From the NCBI GenBank assembly GCA_020284085.1, contig JACEVL010006441.1, positions 947,001 through 1,011,000 on the forward strand: 64,000 nucleotides of DNA. The letters are read 5' to 3'. The notes beneath the pieces were generated by a model. It was given only the letters and a program-made list of their open reading frames with translations. It ran no database searches and had not been told where the DNA came from. The stretch is from Aporrectodea caliginosa. Its lineage: Eukaryota > Annelida > Clitellata > Crassiclitellata > Lumbricidae. Position 1 is the stretch's first letter. Every line of letters starts with the position of its first letter. Positions 48,338 through 59,425 of this stretch are shown piece by piece. Both the position numbers and the translations under genes were made by a program.

Positions 48338-48609
48338 AATCTCGTAGCACACAGCAGGACTACATGCACAACCTGGACCGACTGACCGTCTACGTGAACA
48401 ACCGCGGAGGCAAAGAGGAGATCGACAGCCCCGACAACACTTGTGGCTATCTGACCAGACTGAACGAAGCTCTGTTCAAGCCGAGGCTTCACATAGCCTG
48501 CGCCAGTCCCATGAAGGGACGATACGTCTACATCGAGGCGTCGGGCGTCCCCAACCGATACAGTCGACTGTTCGGAGCCATCCTCTGCGAAGTCATGGTC
48601 TACGAGTGA
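48338..48609 (+). CDS. Coding exon 10: FTP domain, C-terminal half, and stop
   Basis: Acceptor TTTTTCTGTCAG, phase 1 in. It encodes YMHNLDRLTVYVNNRGGKEE, DNTCGYLTRL, MKGRYVYIEASGVPN and LFGAILCEVMVYE before TGA at 48607-48609. The paired cysteines and LCEVMVY ending are typical of FTP domains, and the protein ends right after the domain. Confidence 0.95.
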
Positions 48610-50190
48610 CGTCATCGGCGAGAGACGACTGCGGTCCATTCCTCTGAATGAAGACTCTCTGGTTATTTTACTCTTGACTATTTATTGCGCTTTCTCTTAA
48701 CTCTAGCAACGGACCGTCCTGCAGTGCATGGATCCTCCTCACTTGACAAGAAAAGACCTCACTCGAAAGACGACCTTTCCGAAAACGTTTTATCGTAGTT
48801 AAAACGCTTGTTAAAATGGACGATGGTTGATTTTCAGCGGGTAGATTATATAATGTCTGTTGAAGGGCCCAAACATGTTTCGAATGACACTACATTCGTG
48901 TAGGCCTACTATGGGATTCGTCTATTTCGACCGATTGTTTCAGATTATGTCTACGACTTTAAAAACGTTTGATATTCATGTATAAGATATTCTTGTGTCT
49001 GAGTAACATTTTCTAAGCATAGTTGTTTCAAGGCGACGTACAAAGTAGTAGTAGCCAAGATGTGGCTTAAGTGGCTGTTAGTATAGGTGCGCATATTGTG
49101 TAGCCTAGCTACTTATGGAACTAACTAATTTGCATTTATAAGATTCCGATATTCTATGACAAGTTGTTACACGTAAGACAAGGTTAGAATCAGTTGCATG
49201 GGGCTAGGGTGGGCTGAAGCCCCCCTATCGGCGGCTCAGCCCCCAAACAAAGCGGGAAATCACTACCAATGCCATAGAGGAGGGGAGAAATGGAAGGAAT
49301 TGGGGTTTTAGCCCCCCAAACCTGAAATCCTGGCACCGCTACTGGTTAAAAGTCCGTTTCTGACAACTTAAGTCAATGCAGCAATAATGCAGTAATCGTA
49401 TGAACAATGTTTGGTCCTACTGCATGGACTTTAAATGAACGATCTGTCTCCAAACAATAGCTAGTTTCAGCAGTTTCAACTAAGCAATCAGATTATTTCA
49501 CAAAGACTTTTTAATGTTTGACTGTATATTATTTAGGTGTATAATTATGTTTATCGTTTATTTACGTGTTTCCAAGTTTGTAATTTAGTTCGATGTTGTT
49601 AGTGCTCTGCACAGGTAACCTATTGTGTACTCTTGAACAAAGCATTTGTGTCTGAAAAATTCCTGTAGCTAAAAAGTCTTCTACAACTTTGAGCATTATC
49701 GATGTTGATATTCTTCCTCAATATAATTGTATGGCCTACTGTCTTGATTCTTTTTCTGTCCAAATCAAGTCCTCTTCCTTAAGTATTCTTGTCTAGAATG
49801 AATACACAATCTGATCAAACTTATGCTGCATGTTGACATGCAATCAGGCATAGAGATTGATCTGGAGGATTTAAGGTTGAGGAAGAGGTAATTGCAGTTA
49901 TCCCACTTGGAGTGGACAAATGGAGATAGCAACAGTGGTTCGAGGCAGTTTTAAAATCGAGCATGGATCGGATTCGGAGGAGGTCACAAATGTGCATGAA
50001 ACAGGAACCGAGAAGTTGGAGAAGTGATTAGAGAATGAGATATTGTATTGTATTGTACATTCGTTTATTCAATCGATCAGGCAGGCAGAACGCTGCAGCT
50101 TGTTAGGTCTACAAGACTACAAGTTGCGGTTTGACGTAGCCTACAGTTACTCTAATTATGGTCTCAGTGCTTTAATAGATGTTTTATAAT
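48610..50190. other. 3' UTR and intergenic region of the lectin gene
   Basis: The 3' UTR begins at 48610; its end could not be fixed because no clear AATAAA was found close by. Around 49198-49345 there is a hAT-like remnant. A (TATTG)n tract lies at about 50041-50056. Confidence 0.5.
49190..49346. mobile_element. hAT-like MITE remnant
   Basis: The right end, read in inverse, is CCAGTAGCGGTGCCAGGATT, a hAT-type terminus. The left part GGGGCTAGGGTGGGCTGAAG followed by CCCCCC resembles the GGGGCTAGGGGGGCTAAGCC subterminal block of the copies at 50194 and 59426. Confidence 0.55.
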
Positions 50191-50193
50191 GCG

Positions 50194-51280
50194 TTTATCA
50201 GGGGCTAGGGGGGGCTAAGCCCCCCATGAATCCACAGACTTGACCATGCGTTATTAAGGTATAGTGCAAATCTCATGGAATAGCCATCCCATCTCTACCA
50301 GATCCTGTCTGCACATGTGACTCTGGTCCAAGTAGACAAGGCATAGCAGCCGCAAGCAGTGGCGTAAATAATGGGGGGGGGGCAGAGGGGGACTGTCCCC
50401 CCAAAGTTTTGACTTAAGCCCTTCTGTCCCCCCAAAAATGAAAACGTTTTCAAGCACGGAAAATGAAATTACCTTTAATATAATTCAGAAGAACTGACCG
50501 AAGATGTCTATTATTATCATCGTTAGTTTCGTTACAACAGAATGGTGCTGTTAGCACTAATGTTGCCCGTGGGTTCATCAACCGCTGAGAGAAGTTATTC
50601 AGCGATGCGACGCATAAGAAACTGGCTGCGATCAACCATGCATGGGACAGGAACGCCCTTTTCGCTGGCTCTTCTGAATATTGAATATGATCTGACAGCT
50701 GCTTTAGTCCCCGAAGACCTGGTTCTCATGTAGGCCCTATGCAAACAGTGGAACTAGACGCTTAGTCTACACTGCATTAGCGTAGTCGACTAGTCTTTGA
50801 TGTAGGCCTAAGGCCATAGTGTTAGTTTGTTAGCGTGACTGAGTATTGAGCATAACAGTGTGTATAACTTTGTAACAACTAAAATTCCAGTTCTGTGAGG
50901 ACAGTTCTCGTAAACTTATAATTACCATATAATTACAATTGTCAACTGTTGAGTTTGAGTAAAAATTGAGTTTATGCTGATTTTCGATTAAACTCAAGTC
51001 GACTGTCCACCTGTTTAAACACATTCACACTTTGTACATCAATTAATCAATTAATGCTTTAGCATAGTCGACTAGTCACAGTCTTCGATGTAAGGCCATT
51101 ACGTACATTTTAAGCAGTAAAATCCTTCCAAATCCTCTCACCAGAAGGCCAAAATTAGTACCAAGTATGCTCAAATCGCCCCCAGACCCCTCCATTTTAA
51201 AGGGGTGCCGCTTCGCGGCAGAGGAGGAGGTGAAGGTATGCTTTAGCCCCCCCATGAACTAAATCCAAACTCCGCCCATG
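50194..51280. mobile_element. hAT element, copy 1 (5'-truncated)
   Basis: Nearly identical to 59426-60563. It lacks the first 11 bp of the left terminus (CATGGGCGGAG) and starts at TTTATCAGGGGCTAGG. The right end is complete (AAACTCCGCCCATG). It lacks 41 bp present in copy 2, removed between two GCTCAAA direct repeats; one copy remains at 51169-51175. An internal block at 50359 (CAGTGGCGTAAATAATGG) looks like a second, older hAT terminus. It contains a transposase remnant at 50542-50733. Its right end is exactly where the large inverted repeat begins. Confidence 0.85.
50542..50733 (+). pseudogene. hAT transposase C-terminal dimerisation domain remnant
   Basis: The 63-residue frame contains LPVGSSTAERSYSAMRRIRN and WLRSTMHG, then LALLNIEYDL. 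This matches the C-terminal hAT dimerisation region, whose usual pattern is P..S...ERSFS..RRIK..LRS.M...RL..LALL.I. A TAG lies in frame 18 bp upstream of the ATG, so nothing of the catalytic domain remains in this frame. The same 63 residues are encoded at 59784-59975. Confidence 0.88.
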
Positions 51281-52187
51281 TTTATAAATGTATAAAGCGC
51301 CTCTCACAGTGAACACCAATCAGAGGCGCTTCCAGTGCGAAAGACACCGAGCGTAGCACAGTAACACGAACAATGCACAGTAAAGTAGAAGGGTCACCAG
51401 CGGCAATCCGATGCGCACAAGTGGAATCAACCAACGGATTCTCATCAACAAAACACTAGATTACAGTATGTGTCGCTTAATATAGCGCCTTTGAGTCTGC
51501 TACCTCACATGACTATTTAGCTCGTCTAATTGTTTAAGTCCGTTTTAAGATAATTTGAAAGTGTTTGCTGAAGAGGATTAAATGCAACAGCACGTACATA
51601 CAGCGGAAGAGTGTTCCAAGAGGAAGATCCGAGACATGAGATGACACAGTCGACTCAAGTTGATGGACGGAAGCGCTGCACCTGCATGGCTTCACGAGCA
51701 GCTGAGCGCAACGATCGCTGACCTGCTTGAACTTACATGTATTTAGGCTATGTCAAGGCGTGCCGACAAATCCTTAATAGTGCAATAGTGCATCCATTAG
51801 GCCTATATGTAGCTTAACCCCTTTTATAATGACAAGCTGTAATAAATAGTCGCTATGTCACGGTAACGTAAAGTGTCCATTTATATTGCATGAATTTTAC
51901 AAAAAATCAACGTCCTTGCGACAAAAGGAAACCAAACAAGGCTCCATCGCAGGGGAATCTTGTACTTTATTCTTTTCTGTAATGATACTGCAACCTGTCA
52001 TAACGTGTAATAATATTAATCTTCGTGGGTTTCCTGTGTTTCTTTAGGTACCGGTGCGGCGACTGAGGTGAAATGGGATGGGTGTGACGAGATTGAGGCG
52101 AGAAGGGATGGGTGTGACGAGACTGAGGCGAGATTGATGGGTGTGACGAGATTGAGGCGAGATTGATAGGTGTGACGAGACTGAGGC
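51281..52187 (+). repeat. Left arm of a ~0.9-kb inverted repeat
   Basis: The arm is almost identical in reverse to 54551-55482. The outer end reads TTTATAAATGTATAAAGCGC and the inner end holds a ~29-bp minisatellite GGTGTGACGAGATTGAGGCG. It begins at the base after hAT copy 1. It is 25 bp shorter than the right arm because that arm carries two small tandem duplications. Arms and spacer contain no recognised gene. Confidence 0.93.
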
Positions 52188-52459
52188 AGCGTAGGTCACG
52201 AACGTGCATGAAGCAGGTTTGGTATATAAGGTTATTCTGAATAGCGACTGTGCCTTCAATCAGACATCAGAGTCTCTTATGTGTAGTATCCAATTGAGAG
52301 TTTATTTGCTGGAAGCGACAGTATCAGAGTCACCAATCCTGCAGGATCATCAGGTTTCCATAAACCTTAATATTCCGTTGGAGTGCGGACATTCGTAAAA
52401 TGGGTGGCAAGATAATTAAAATCGGGCAAATGTAGACAAAGAAAAGGGCGAGGGATTGT
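52188..52459. other. Spacer of the large inverted repeat, first part
   Basis: Nothing recognised before the SINE at 52460. Confidence 0.4.
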
Positions 52460-52685
52460 GGGGCGCGGTGGTGTAGGGGTATGTTCGGTGCCTTGCAGCC
52501 GGAGAGTTGCGGGTTCGAATCCAACTCAAGCCGCCGCGCAGGGACCCTGGGCAAGTCCTTCACTCGCAATTGCTCATGCGCTTCGGCGTGAAACTCCGAT
52601 TCAGTGTCCGCGCTGTAGTCGGGAGCGCCTCTGAGTAGAAATCTTGAAGGGGCGCTATATAAATATCTGGAATGAATGAATGAAT
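52460..52685 (+). mobile_element. SINE family 1, complete copy
   Basis: Head GGGGCGCGGTGGTGTAGGGG, B box GGGTTCGAATCC, body with GCAAGTCCTTCACTCGCAAT and GGGAGCGCCTCTGAGTAG, tail GGGGCGCTATATAAAT, then (GAAT)n. It is the best-preserved copy in the window and shows the CGCCGCGCAGGGACC segment missing from the 692 copy. Confidence 0.9.
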
Positions 52686-52689
52686 GTAT

Positions 52690-53990
<1,301 letters not shown>

Positions 53991-54177
53991 GACAGAGCAT
54001 TTCGTATGAGTCCATCTCAAAGTTCATATCAGTGTATACCTACTAGACTAGAATAATAAAATAATTAGCATTTGATCTCATCAGCTCTTGCATACAATAA
54101 ACTTCCGATTTACCTTCGGGTGATCTTTATCTTCATAAAGTAGATTTTCTGTCGGATTCTACTGTGGTTGGTTGCCA

Positions 54178-54335
54178 TGCCTCGATTCCCTCTCATCCTC
54201 ATTCTAATCCCTCTGCCCCGTCTTTCTTCTAACCTAGCCCCCTCTCTCATCCTCATTCTCATCCCTCTGCCCCGTCTTTCTTCTAACCTAACCCCCACTC
54301 TCATCCTCATTCTCATCCCTCGGCTCATCGGCAAG
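54178..54335 (+). repeat. ~54-bp minisatellite, pyrimidine-rich
   Basis: The unit CTCTCATCCTCATTCTCATC, CCTCTGCCCCGTC, TTTCTTCTAACCTA is present in about two and a half copies. Confidence 0.85.
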
Positions 54336-54550
54336 ACAATACAAAATTAAGAAAATAAAAAACAAATTCAAAAGTAATAATAAAGGGGCTTGCGGGGTAT
54401 TAGACCACGCCAGGGGCCCACCCTGCCATAATGAGCTTACGGGTTTTTACGCCACGCCAGAGGCCCGCCAGGACGACAACAAATAAACTCCTAATACATA
54501 ACAACGAAACAAGACAGAGCCACAGAGCAATCACCACTACCATCAATCTC

Positions 54551-55482
54551 GCCTCAGTCTCGTCACACCTATCAATCTCGCCTCAATCTCGTCACACCCA
54601 TCAATCTCGCCTCAGTCTCGTCACACCCATCCCTTCTCGCCTCAATCTCGTCACACCCATCCCATTTCACCTCAGTCGCCGCACCGGTACCTAAAGAAAC
54701 ACAGGAAACCCACGAAGATTAATATTATTACACGTTATGACAGGTTGCAGTATCATTACAGAAAAGAATAAAGTACAAGATTCCCCTGCGATGGAGCCTT
54801 GTTTGGTTTCCTTTTGTCGCAAGGACGTTGATTTTTTGTAAAATTCATGCAATATAAATGGACACTTTACGTTACCGTGACATAGCGACTATTTATTACA
54901 GCTTGTCATTATAAAAGGGGTTAAGCTACATATAGGCCTAATGGATGCACTATTGCACTATTAAGGATTTGTCGGCACGCCTTGACATAGCCTAAATACA
55001 TGTAAGTTCAAGCAGGTCAGCGATCGTTGCGCTCAGCTGCTCGTGAAGCCTCGTGAAGCCATGCAGGTGCAGCGCTTGCAGGTGCAGCGCTTCCGTCCAT
55101 CAACTTGAGTCGACTGTGTCATCTCATGTCTCGGATCTTCCTCTTGGAACACTCTTCCGCTGTATGTACGTGCTGTTGCATTTAATCCTCTTCAGCAAAC
55201 ACTTTCAAATTATCTTAAAACGGACTTAAACAATTAGACGAGCTAAATAGTCATGTGAGGTAGCAGACTCAAAGGCGCTATATTAAGCGACACATACTGT
55301 AATCTAGTGTTTTGTTGATGAGAATCCGTTGGTTGATTCCACTTGTGCGCATCGGATTGCCGCTGGTGACCCTTCTACTTTACTGTGCATTGTTCGTGTT
55401 ACTGTGCTACGCTCGGTGTCTTTCGCACTGGAAGCGCCTCTGATTGGTGTTCACTGTGAGAGGCGCTTTATACATTTATAAA
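54551..55482 (-). repeat. Right arm of the ~0.9-kb inverted repeat
   Basis: Reverse complement of 51281-52187. It carries two extra tandem duplications near 55040-55090: a 10-bp GAAGCCTCGT type and a 15-bp GCAGGTGCAGCGCTT type. It ends at (ACAAT)n (about 55481-55498), where the left arm instead abuts the hAT element. Confidence 0.93.
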
Positions 55483-55499
55483 TACAATACAATACAATT

Positions 55500-56538
55500 G
55501 TTCTGCTATTTAACTGGTGTAAAAGTTTAGGTCTTAATGACATCCATCATCACATAGGCTAGCATAAAGAGCGTCCCTCATGTTTCGCTCTGATAGCGGC
55601 GCTATATAAATGTTCAGTCACATTTACAATTACAACGCCAAGCCTTATTACAAACGTCATCACAAGCGAAATGAAAAGCCGACTGTACGCCACTGAGACA
55701 TGTTCGCGGGCATTCGATATCCGGTTGTCACTCCTTTCTCTCGCCGGCTGATCTTCCCACTGACAATTTACGGTCAGTAAATTTATTATAGCTGAGGAAG
55801 TAACTAATAATTATGTTAGACATATCTATTAAGGACAGCCCTCAGCTACGTGGATTCTAACCCTACGCCAGAAGAGCAAAAACAGTGTCCATCGAAGTCT
55901 CAGACAGGCATGTCATTTCTTTGCTGATTACACGATCATATCCTACCTTACTCGACGTGTCCTGAGCCGAAAAACTTCACGAAAACTCTCCGACGTTGCA
56001 CAACACGAACTGACTGCTTATGGGACTGGGTTCGAAGATGAGAGATCACCCACCACCTGACGAAGTTTCTGCAGAATGCGACGGAACATGTGAAGCTGAA
56101 CTGTGAGTTGGCTAAAATTAAAGAAAGGTAAGAAACACTGTAACTGTAGCGTCTCAATGAACATATCACATGGCTGAAAAACTATTACAGCACAGCAGCG
56201 TATCACCTGGAAACTATAGAGAAGTAAAACACTAATTTGAACACATTTTACGTTTAACTTTGAATATCTCGGTTTCATTGAACGGGTTTCGAAACTGCTT
56301 TTCACATTCCTAATTGCCTTATTAATTGTTACACCTTTGCCACCAATAACAACACTTAGTTAATCTGCACAAAGGCACCAGTTACCCAAACAGATGATCA
56401 TCACTGATCACTGATCAGATTAACATAGAGCAGAGAGACTGATAAGATGGGCCTCTACCAACTTTAAATAATAAACTATGTGATTGGGCAATATGTTATC
56501 AAAACGATCCAGTTTAGAACCATCGAGTATGTAGTATG

Positions 56539-56570
<32 letters not shown>

Positions 56571-56600
56571 GTAAGTAAGTATATTCTATAGTATGAGCAC
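55500..56600. other. Non-coding stretch
   Basis: A SINE-tail-like word GGCGCTATATAAATG lies at about 55599 and a short (GTAT)n at 56533-56568. No gene recognised. Confidence 0.45.
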
Positions 56601-56604
56601 TTGT

Positions 56605-56760
56605 TATAGCGCCCCTTCAAGATTTCTACTCAGAGGCTCTCCCGACTACAGCGCGGACGCTGAATCGGAGTTTCACGCCGAAGCGCATGAGCAATTGCGA
56701 GTGAAGGACTTGCCCAGGGTCCCTACGCGGCGGCTTGAGGTGGATTCGAACCCGCAACCC
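56605..56760 (-). mobile_element. SINE family 1, minus strand, head-truncated
   Basis: The inverse shows the B box GGGTTCGAATCC, the body GCAAGTCCTTCACTCGCAAT, and the tail with GGGGCGCTATAAC. Homology stops at the CGGGTTGCGGG side, so the A-box half is missing. An older unrelated sequence follows. Confidence 0.85.
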
Positions 56761-56764
56761 GGTT

Positions 56765-57353
56765 GGATGTCTGCCACTACCAATGCTGATAAACTGAGAT
56801 GTTTGGGGAAACATGTGGGTATGCGAGACAGACTTACAAAAATTGCTGATATATATAATTGTCTATAGCTATGGATTTCTAATCAGACATTTATTGATAC
56901 TAATATAACAGATATTCATTCTGAGAATTTATATAGCTCATATTAAAGAGACCTTATCAGCTGCACTCTCAGCTCAGGCGCTGTTAAAAGAAAGATTGAT
57001 TTGAGAGACTTATAAAAAGTACAAATCTATTGGGATGATGATATGTCTGGAAGAATTCACATTTGAAAAGGTTCGATGTTGTCTAATGTTTACGTTAGCT
57101 CCTAATATGTTATGAGAAATTGTTTGTATTGCAATAGAATGCTTGTGTCAATGCTTTTAGCGATGTATATAAAATTACATGTATGGACATGAGTAGTGAT
57201 TATATTGCTGCTTCTGCATCAGGCTGTGACGTCATACTTTAGATTAAAATTATCGACTTTCTGAAATTATAAATATATAAATTTTAGATTCAGCTCTTGC
57301 TATGAATGCAAACTTCTAAATTGTTAAACCAGTTTTATGCAGTTGATAAAGGA

Positions 57354-57355
<2 letters not shown>
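56765..57355. other. Non-coding stretch, nothing recognised
   Basis: AT-rich, no gene recognised. Confidence 0.4.

Positions 57356-57356
<1 letters not shown>

Positions 57357-57395
<39 letters not shown>
57357..57395. repeat. (TA)n microsatellite
   Basis: About 19 TA units. Confidence 0.95.
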
Positions 57396-57398
<3 letters not shown>

Positions 57399-57399
57399 T

Positions 57400-57770
57400 A
57401 ATGTCATAGTACGGAGATTTTATGACACTGGGTTTGTGAGTGACCTTTCATATTGCGTGACCCGGTCTAATGAGTTTGTGAGTGGTCTTTCCTTGTAATG
57501 GCATTTAATGACTCGGTATAATGAGACATGCTGCAATTAAAAGTCAACGGTATATAATTGGTTTATGATAGTCTTTTCATAGTACGGGGATTTAATGGGT
57601 TTGTGAGTGCCCTTTCATAGTACGGCGATTTAATGATGTAGTATAATGGGTTAATGACATTCCTTTCATTGTATGGGGATTTAATGAGTTTATGGTTGGC
57701 CTTTCATAGTATGTGGATTTAATGAGTTTATGATTTTATGATCCGGTATAATGGATTTATGATTCAGCCT
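57400..57770 (+). repeat. Imperfect ~60-bp minisatellite
   Basis: Units contain CCTTTCATAGTACGG, GGATTTAATGA and GTTTGTGAGTG in varying order and spacing, about six times. Confidence 0.8.
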
Positions 57771-57784
57771 CAGTAACAAAAGTC

Positions 57785-57975
57785 CATTGTTCTTTGATGT
57801 ATGAACAAAAGACTAGGGGAACAAAGGGGCGGGGCTTAGAACAATAGGGGACCCTTGAACAAAAGAATGGCAGGTGCCGACCCATGAACAAAAGAATGGC
57901 AGGTGCCAGCGCAGGCCTAGAGACAAAAGGAGGCGGGGCTTAGAACAATAGGGGAGGGGCTTAGAACAACAGGGG
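57785..57975 (+). repeat. Repeat patch with GGGGCTTAGAACAATAGGGG
   Basis: GGCGGGGCTTAGAACAATAG occurs at about 57830 and 57931, with a third shorter copy at 57956. GAACAAAAGAATGGCAGGTG occurs at about 57857 and 57885. The arrangement is an interleaved set of direct repeats. Confidence 0.8.
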
Positions 57976-58109
57976 CGTGGCTACGTGACCAATCAGAAGC
58001 GACTGATATAGAATCAATGGTCTACACACTACTAACAAGACATTGACGAACATCAACGTTTCTTAGATGAGAGATCATCATCTGACAAAGATGCATATGC
58101 AGAATGTTT

Positions 58110-58345
58110 TGGTTAGAAGAAGAAGAAAAAGAAAACGAAGAGGAGAAGAAAAAGAAGTAGGAAGAGGAGGGGAGGAGGAGGAGGGGAGGGGAAGAAGCAG
58201 AGGAGGATAAGGAGGAGAAGAAGGAGGAGGTGGCGGAGAAGAGAAGGAGAAGAGGGAGAAGGAGCACTAGGAGAAGAAGGAGGAGGAAGGAGGAGGAGAA
58301 GAGAAGAGAAGAGGAAGGAGTAAGAGATAATGAAGGAGGAGGATA
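58110..58345 (+). repeat. Polypurine tract of about 230 bp
   Basis: Almost uninterrupted GGA, GAA and GAG words, with pyrimidines only at a handful of positions. Mirror-like stretches could adopt triplex DNA. Confidence 0.95.
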
Positions 58346-58788
58346 CGAAGAACAGCAGTCCTTTGAGATAGCTTGAGAGATAGCTATGGATATGAAGGAG
58401 TGTTAGCGACTTCATTAATTTTTCTTAGCTTCGGCATGCATATGTGGACCGACGGGCGACGGCCAGTCCTCTCCCTAGCTGTCTGATCTTCCCACAGATA
58501 GTGTACGGTCAGTGTACTCATTATAGCTGAGTTGGAACTTAAGGCGAGATAAACTTTTAAACTAAAGAGAAAGAAAACACATAATTTAAAAAATAAGAAA
58601 ATGACCAATGAGAAAAGATGGTGCAACATTACCAAGAATGTATATTTGTTCCAAGATTTTAAGACATTGGAATCAATTTAGTAATTGTAGGCTAATTAGT
58701 AACTGTATCACAGCAGTGTCTAACGCACGAGACATCAGCCGATGGCGCACAAAAACCAAACCGTAATCAGATTGATCCATACATAGGC

Positions 58789-58887
58789 ATGTTAAGCACA
58801 GTGACTGTAAAACATTGTTCATGTTAAGCACAGTGACTGTAAAACATTGTTCATGTTAAGCACAGTGACTGTAAAACATTGTTCATG
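58789..58887 (+). repeat. 32-bp perfect tandem repeat, three units
   Basis: CATGTTAAGCACAGTGACTG followed by TAAAACATTGTT, three times with no differences seen (first unit preceded by GG). Confidence 0.95.
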
Positions 58888-58889
58888 TG

Positions 58890-59425
58890 AGGCTTACCTT
58901 AAGTGAATGTCGCCTGCAAACAATGGTCCAGATATCTTTCTGTCTGTTTGAACTCTTTTCTGATGGACAGTTCGACTGTTTGAAATGCCATTCTTGTTGA
59001 TCATTCGATTGCTGGTCGGTTTGCGTCTTCAAAAATGTAGTTATTTCAACGAAACTTCGAATTTCAACCTCTCTTGTTGACATTTTTGATGATTTTCTGT
59101 TCGAAACGGCAATTGCGTGTCGCACATAATACGATTCTTGTTCGTTTAGTGTCTTCTTCAACTGACTTCGTTGAATTTCTAATTTTTACTTCTTCAAAGC
59201 GACGATTTTCGATTATTTTCTGTTCAAATTGTTTAACCTCGTATCGAATTTCTAAATGAATCTCGACTCCTTTCCTATAGACATGAAACAATCGATGAAG
59301 AGATGACGTCATCGCAAGGAGATGACGTCATCGCAAGAAGGCTTTGTTTATTATAATATACGTCATCAGTATTATCAGTATTGTTGTTATGCAAGGACGC
59401 TATTTACAGGCGTCCATGCCTATAG
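58890..59425. other. Non-coding stretch with tandem CRE-like palindromes
   Basis: GATGACGTCATCGCAAG occurs twice in tandem at about 59303-59340. No gene recognised. Confidence 0.5.

Larger units (their letters stand above)
36137..48609 (+). other. Gene span: secreted protein with two discoidin (F5/8C) domains and one fucolectin-like (FTP) domain
   Basis: Ten coding exons (36137-36239, 37599-37804, 39897-40019, 41435-41573, 42205-42345, 44025-44194, 44708-44852, 46235-46283, 47368-47616, 48338-48609) sum to 1597 bp, about 530 residues. The order is signal peptide (about residues 1-20), discoidin 1 (Cys36 to Cys189), discoidin 2 (Cys192 to Cys339) and FTP (about 360 to the end). Discoidin hallmarks are QISASS, GWCAK, WLQVDLG/WMQFDVG, RYVKFHTYQW/RYVRFHPSTW and MRVELIGC/MRAGILGC. 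FTP hallmarks are NLAFKK, AGRAVDG, SCTIL, WMVDLG, RYVYIEASG and LCEVMVY. Such domains bind sugars or phospholipids outside the cell, so an extracellular lectin or adhesion role is inferred. Introns are in phase 1 at the module borders, and both discoidin domains share a phase-0 intron before F(E/G)GN. All junctions keep frame except exon 8 to 9. Confidence 0.88.

Noticed and set aside
56018..56305. 95-codon minus-strand frame
   Set aside because: No similarity recognised; the sequence looks like ordinary non-coding DNA.
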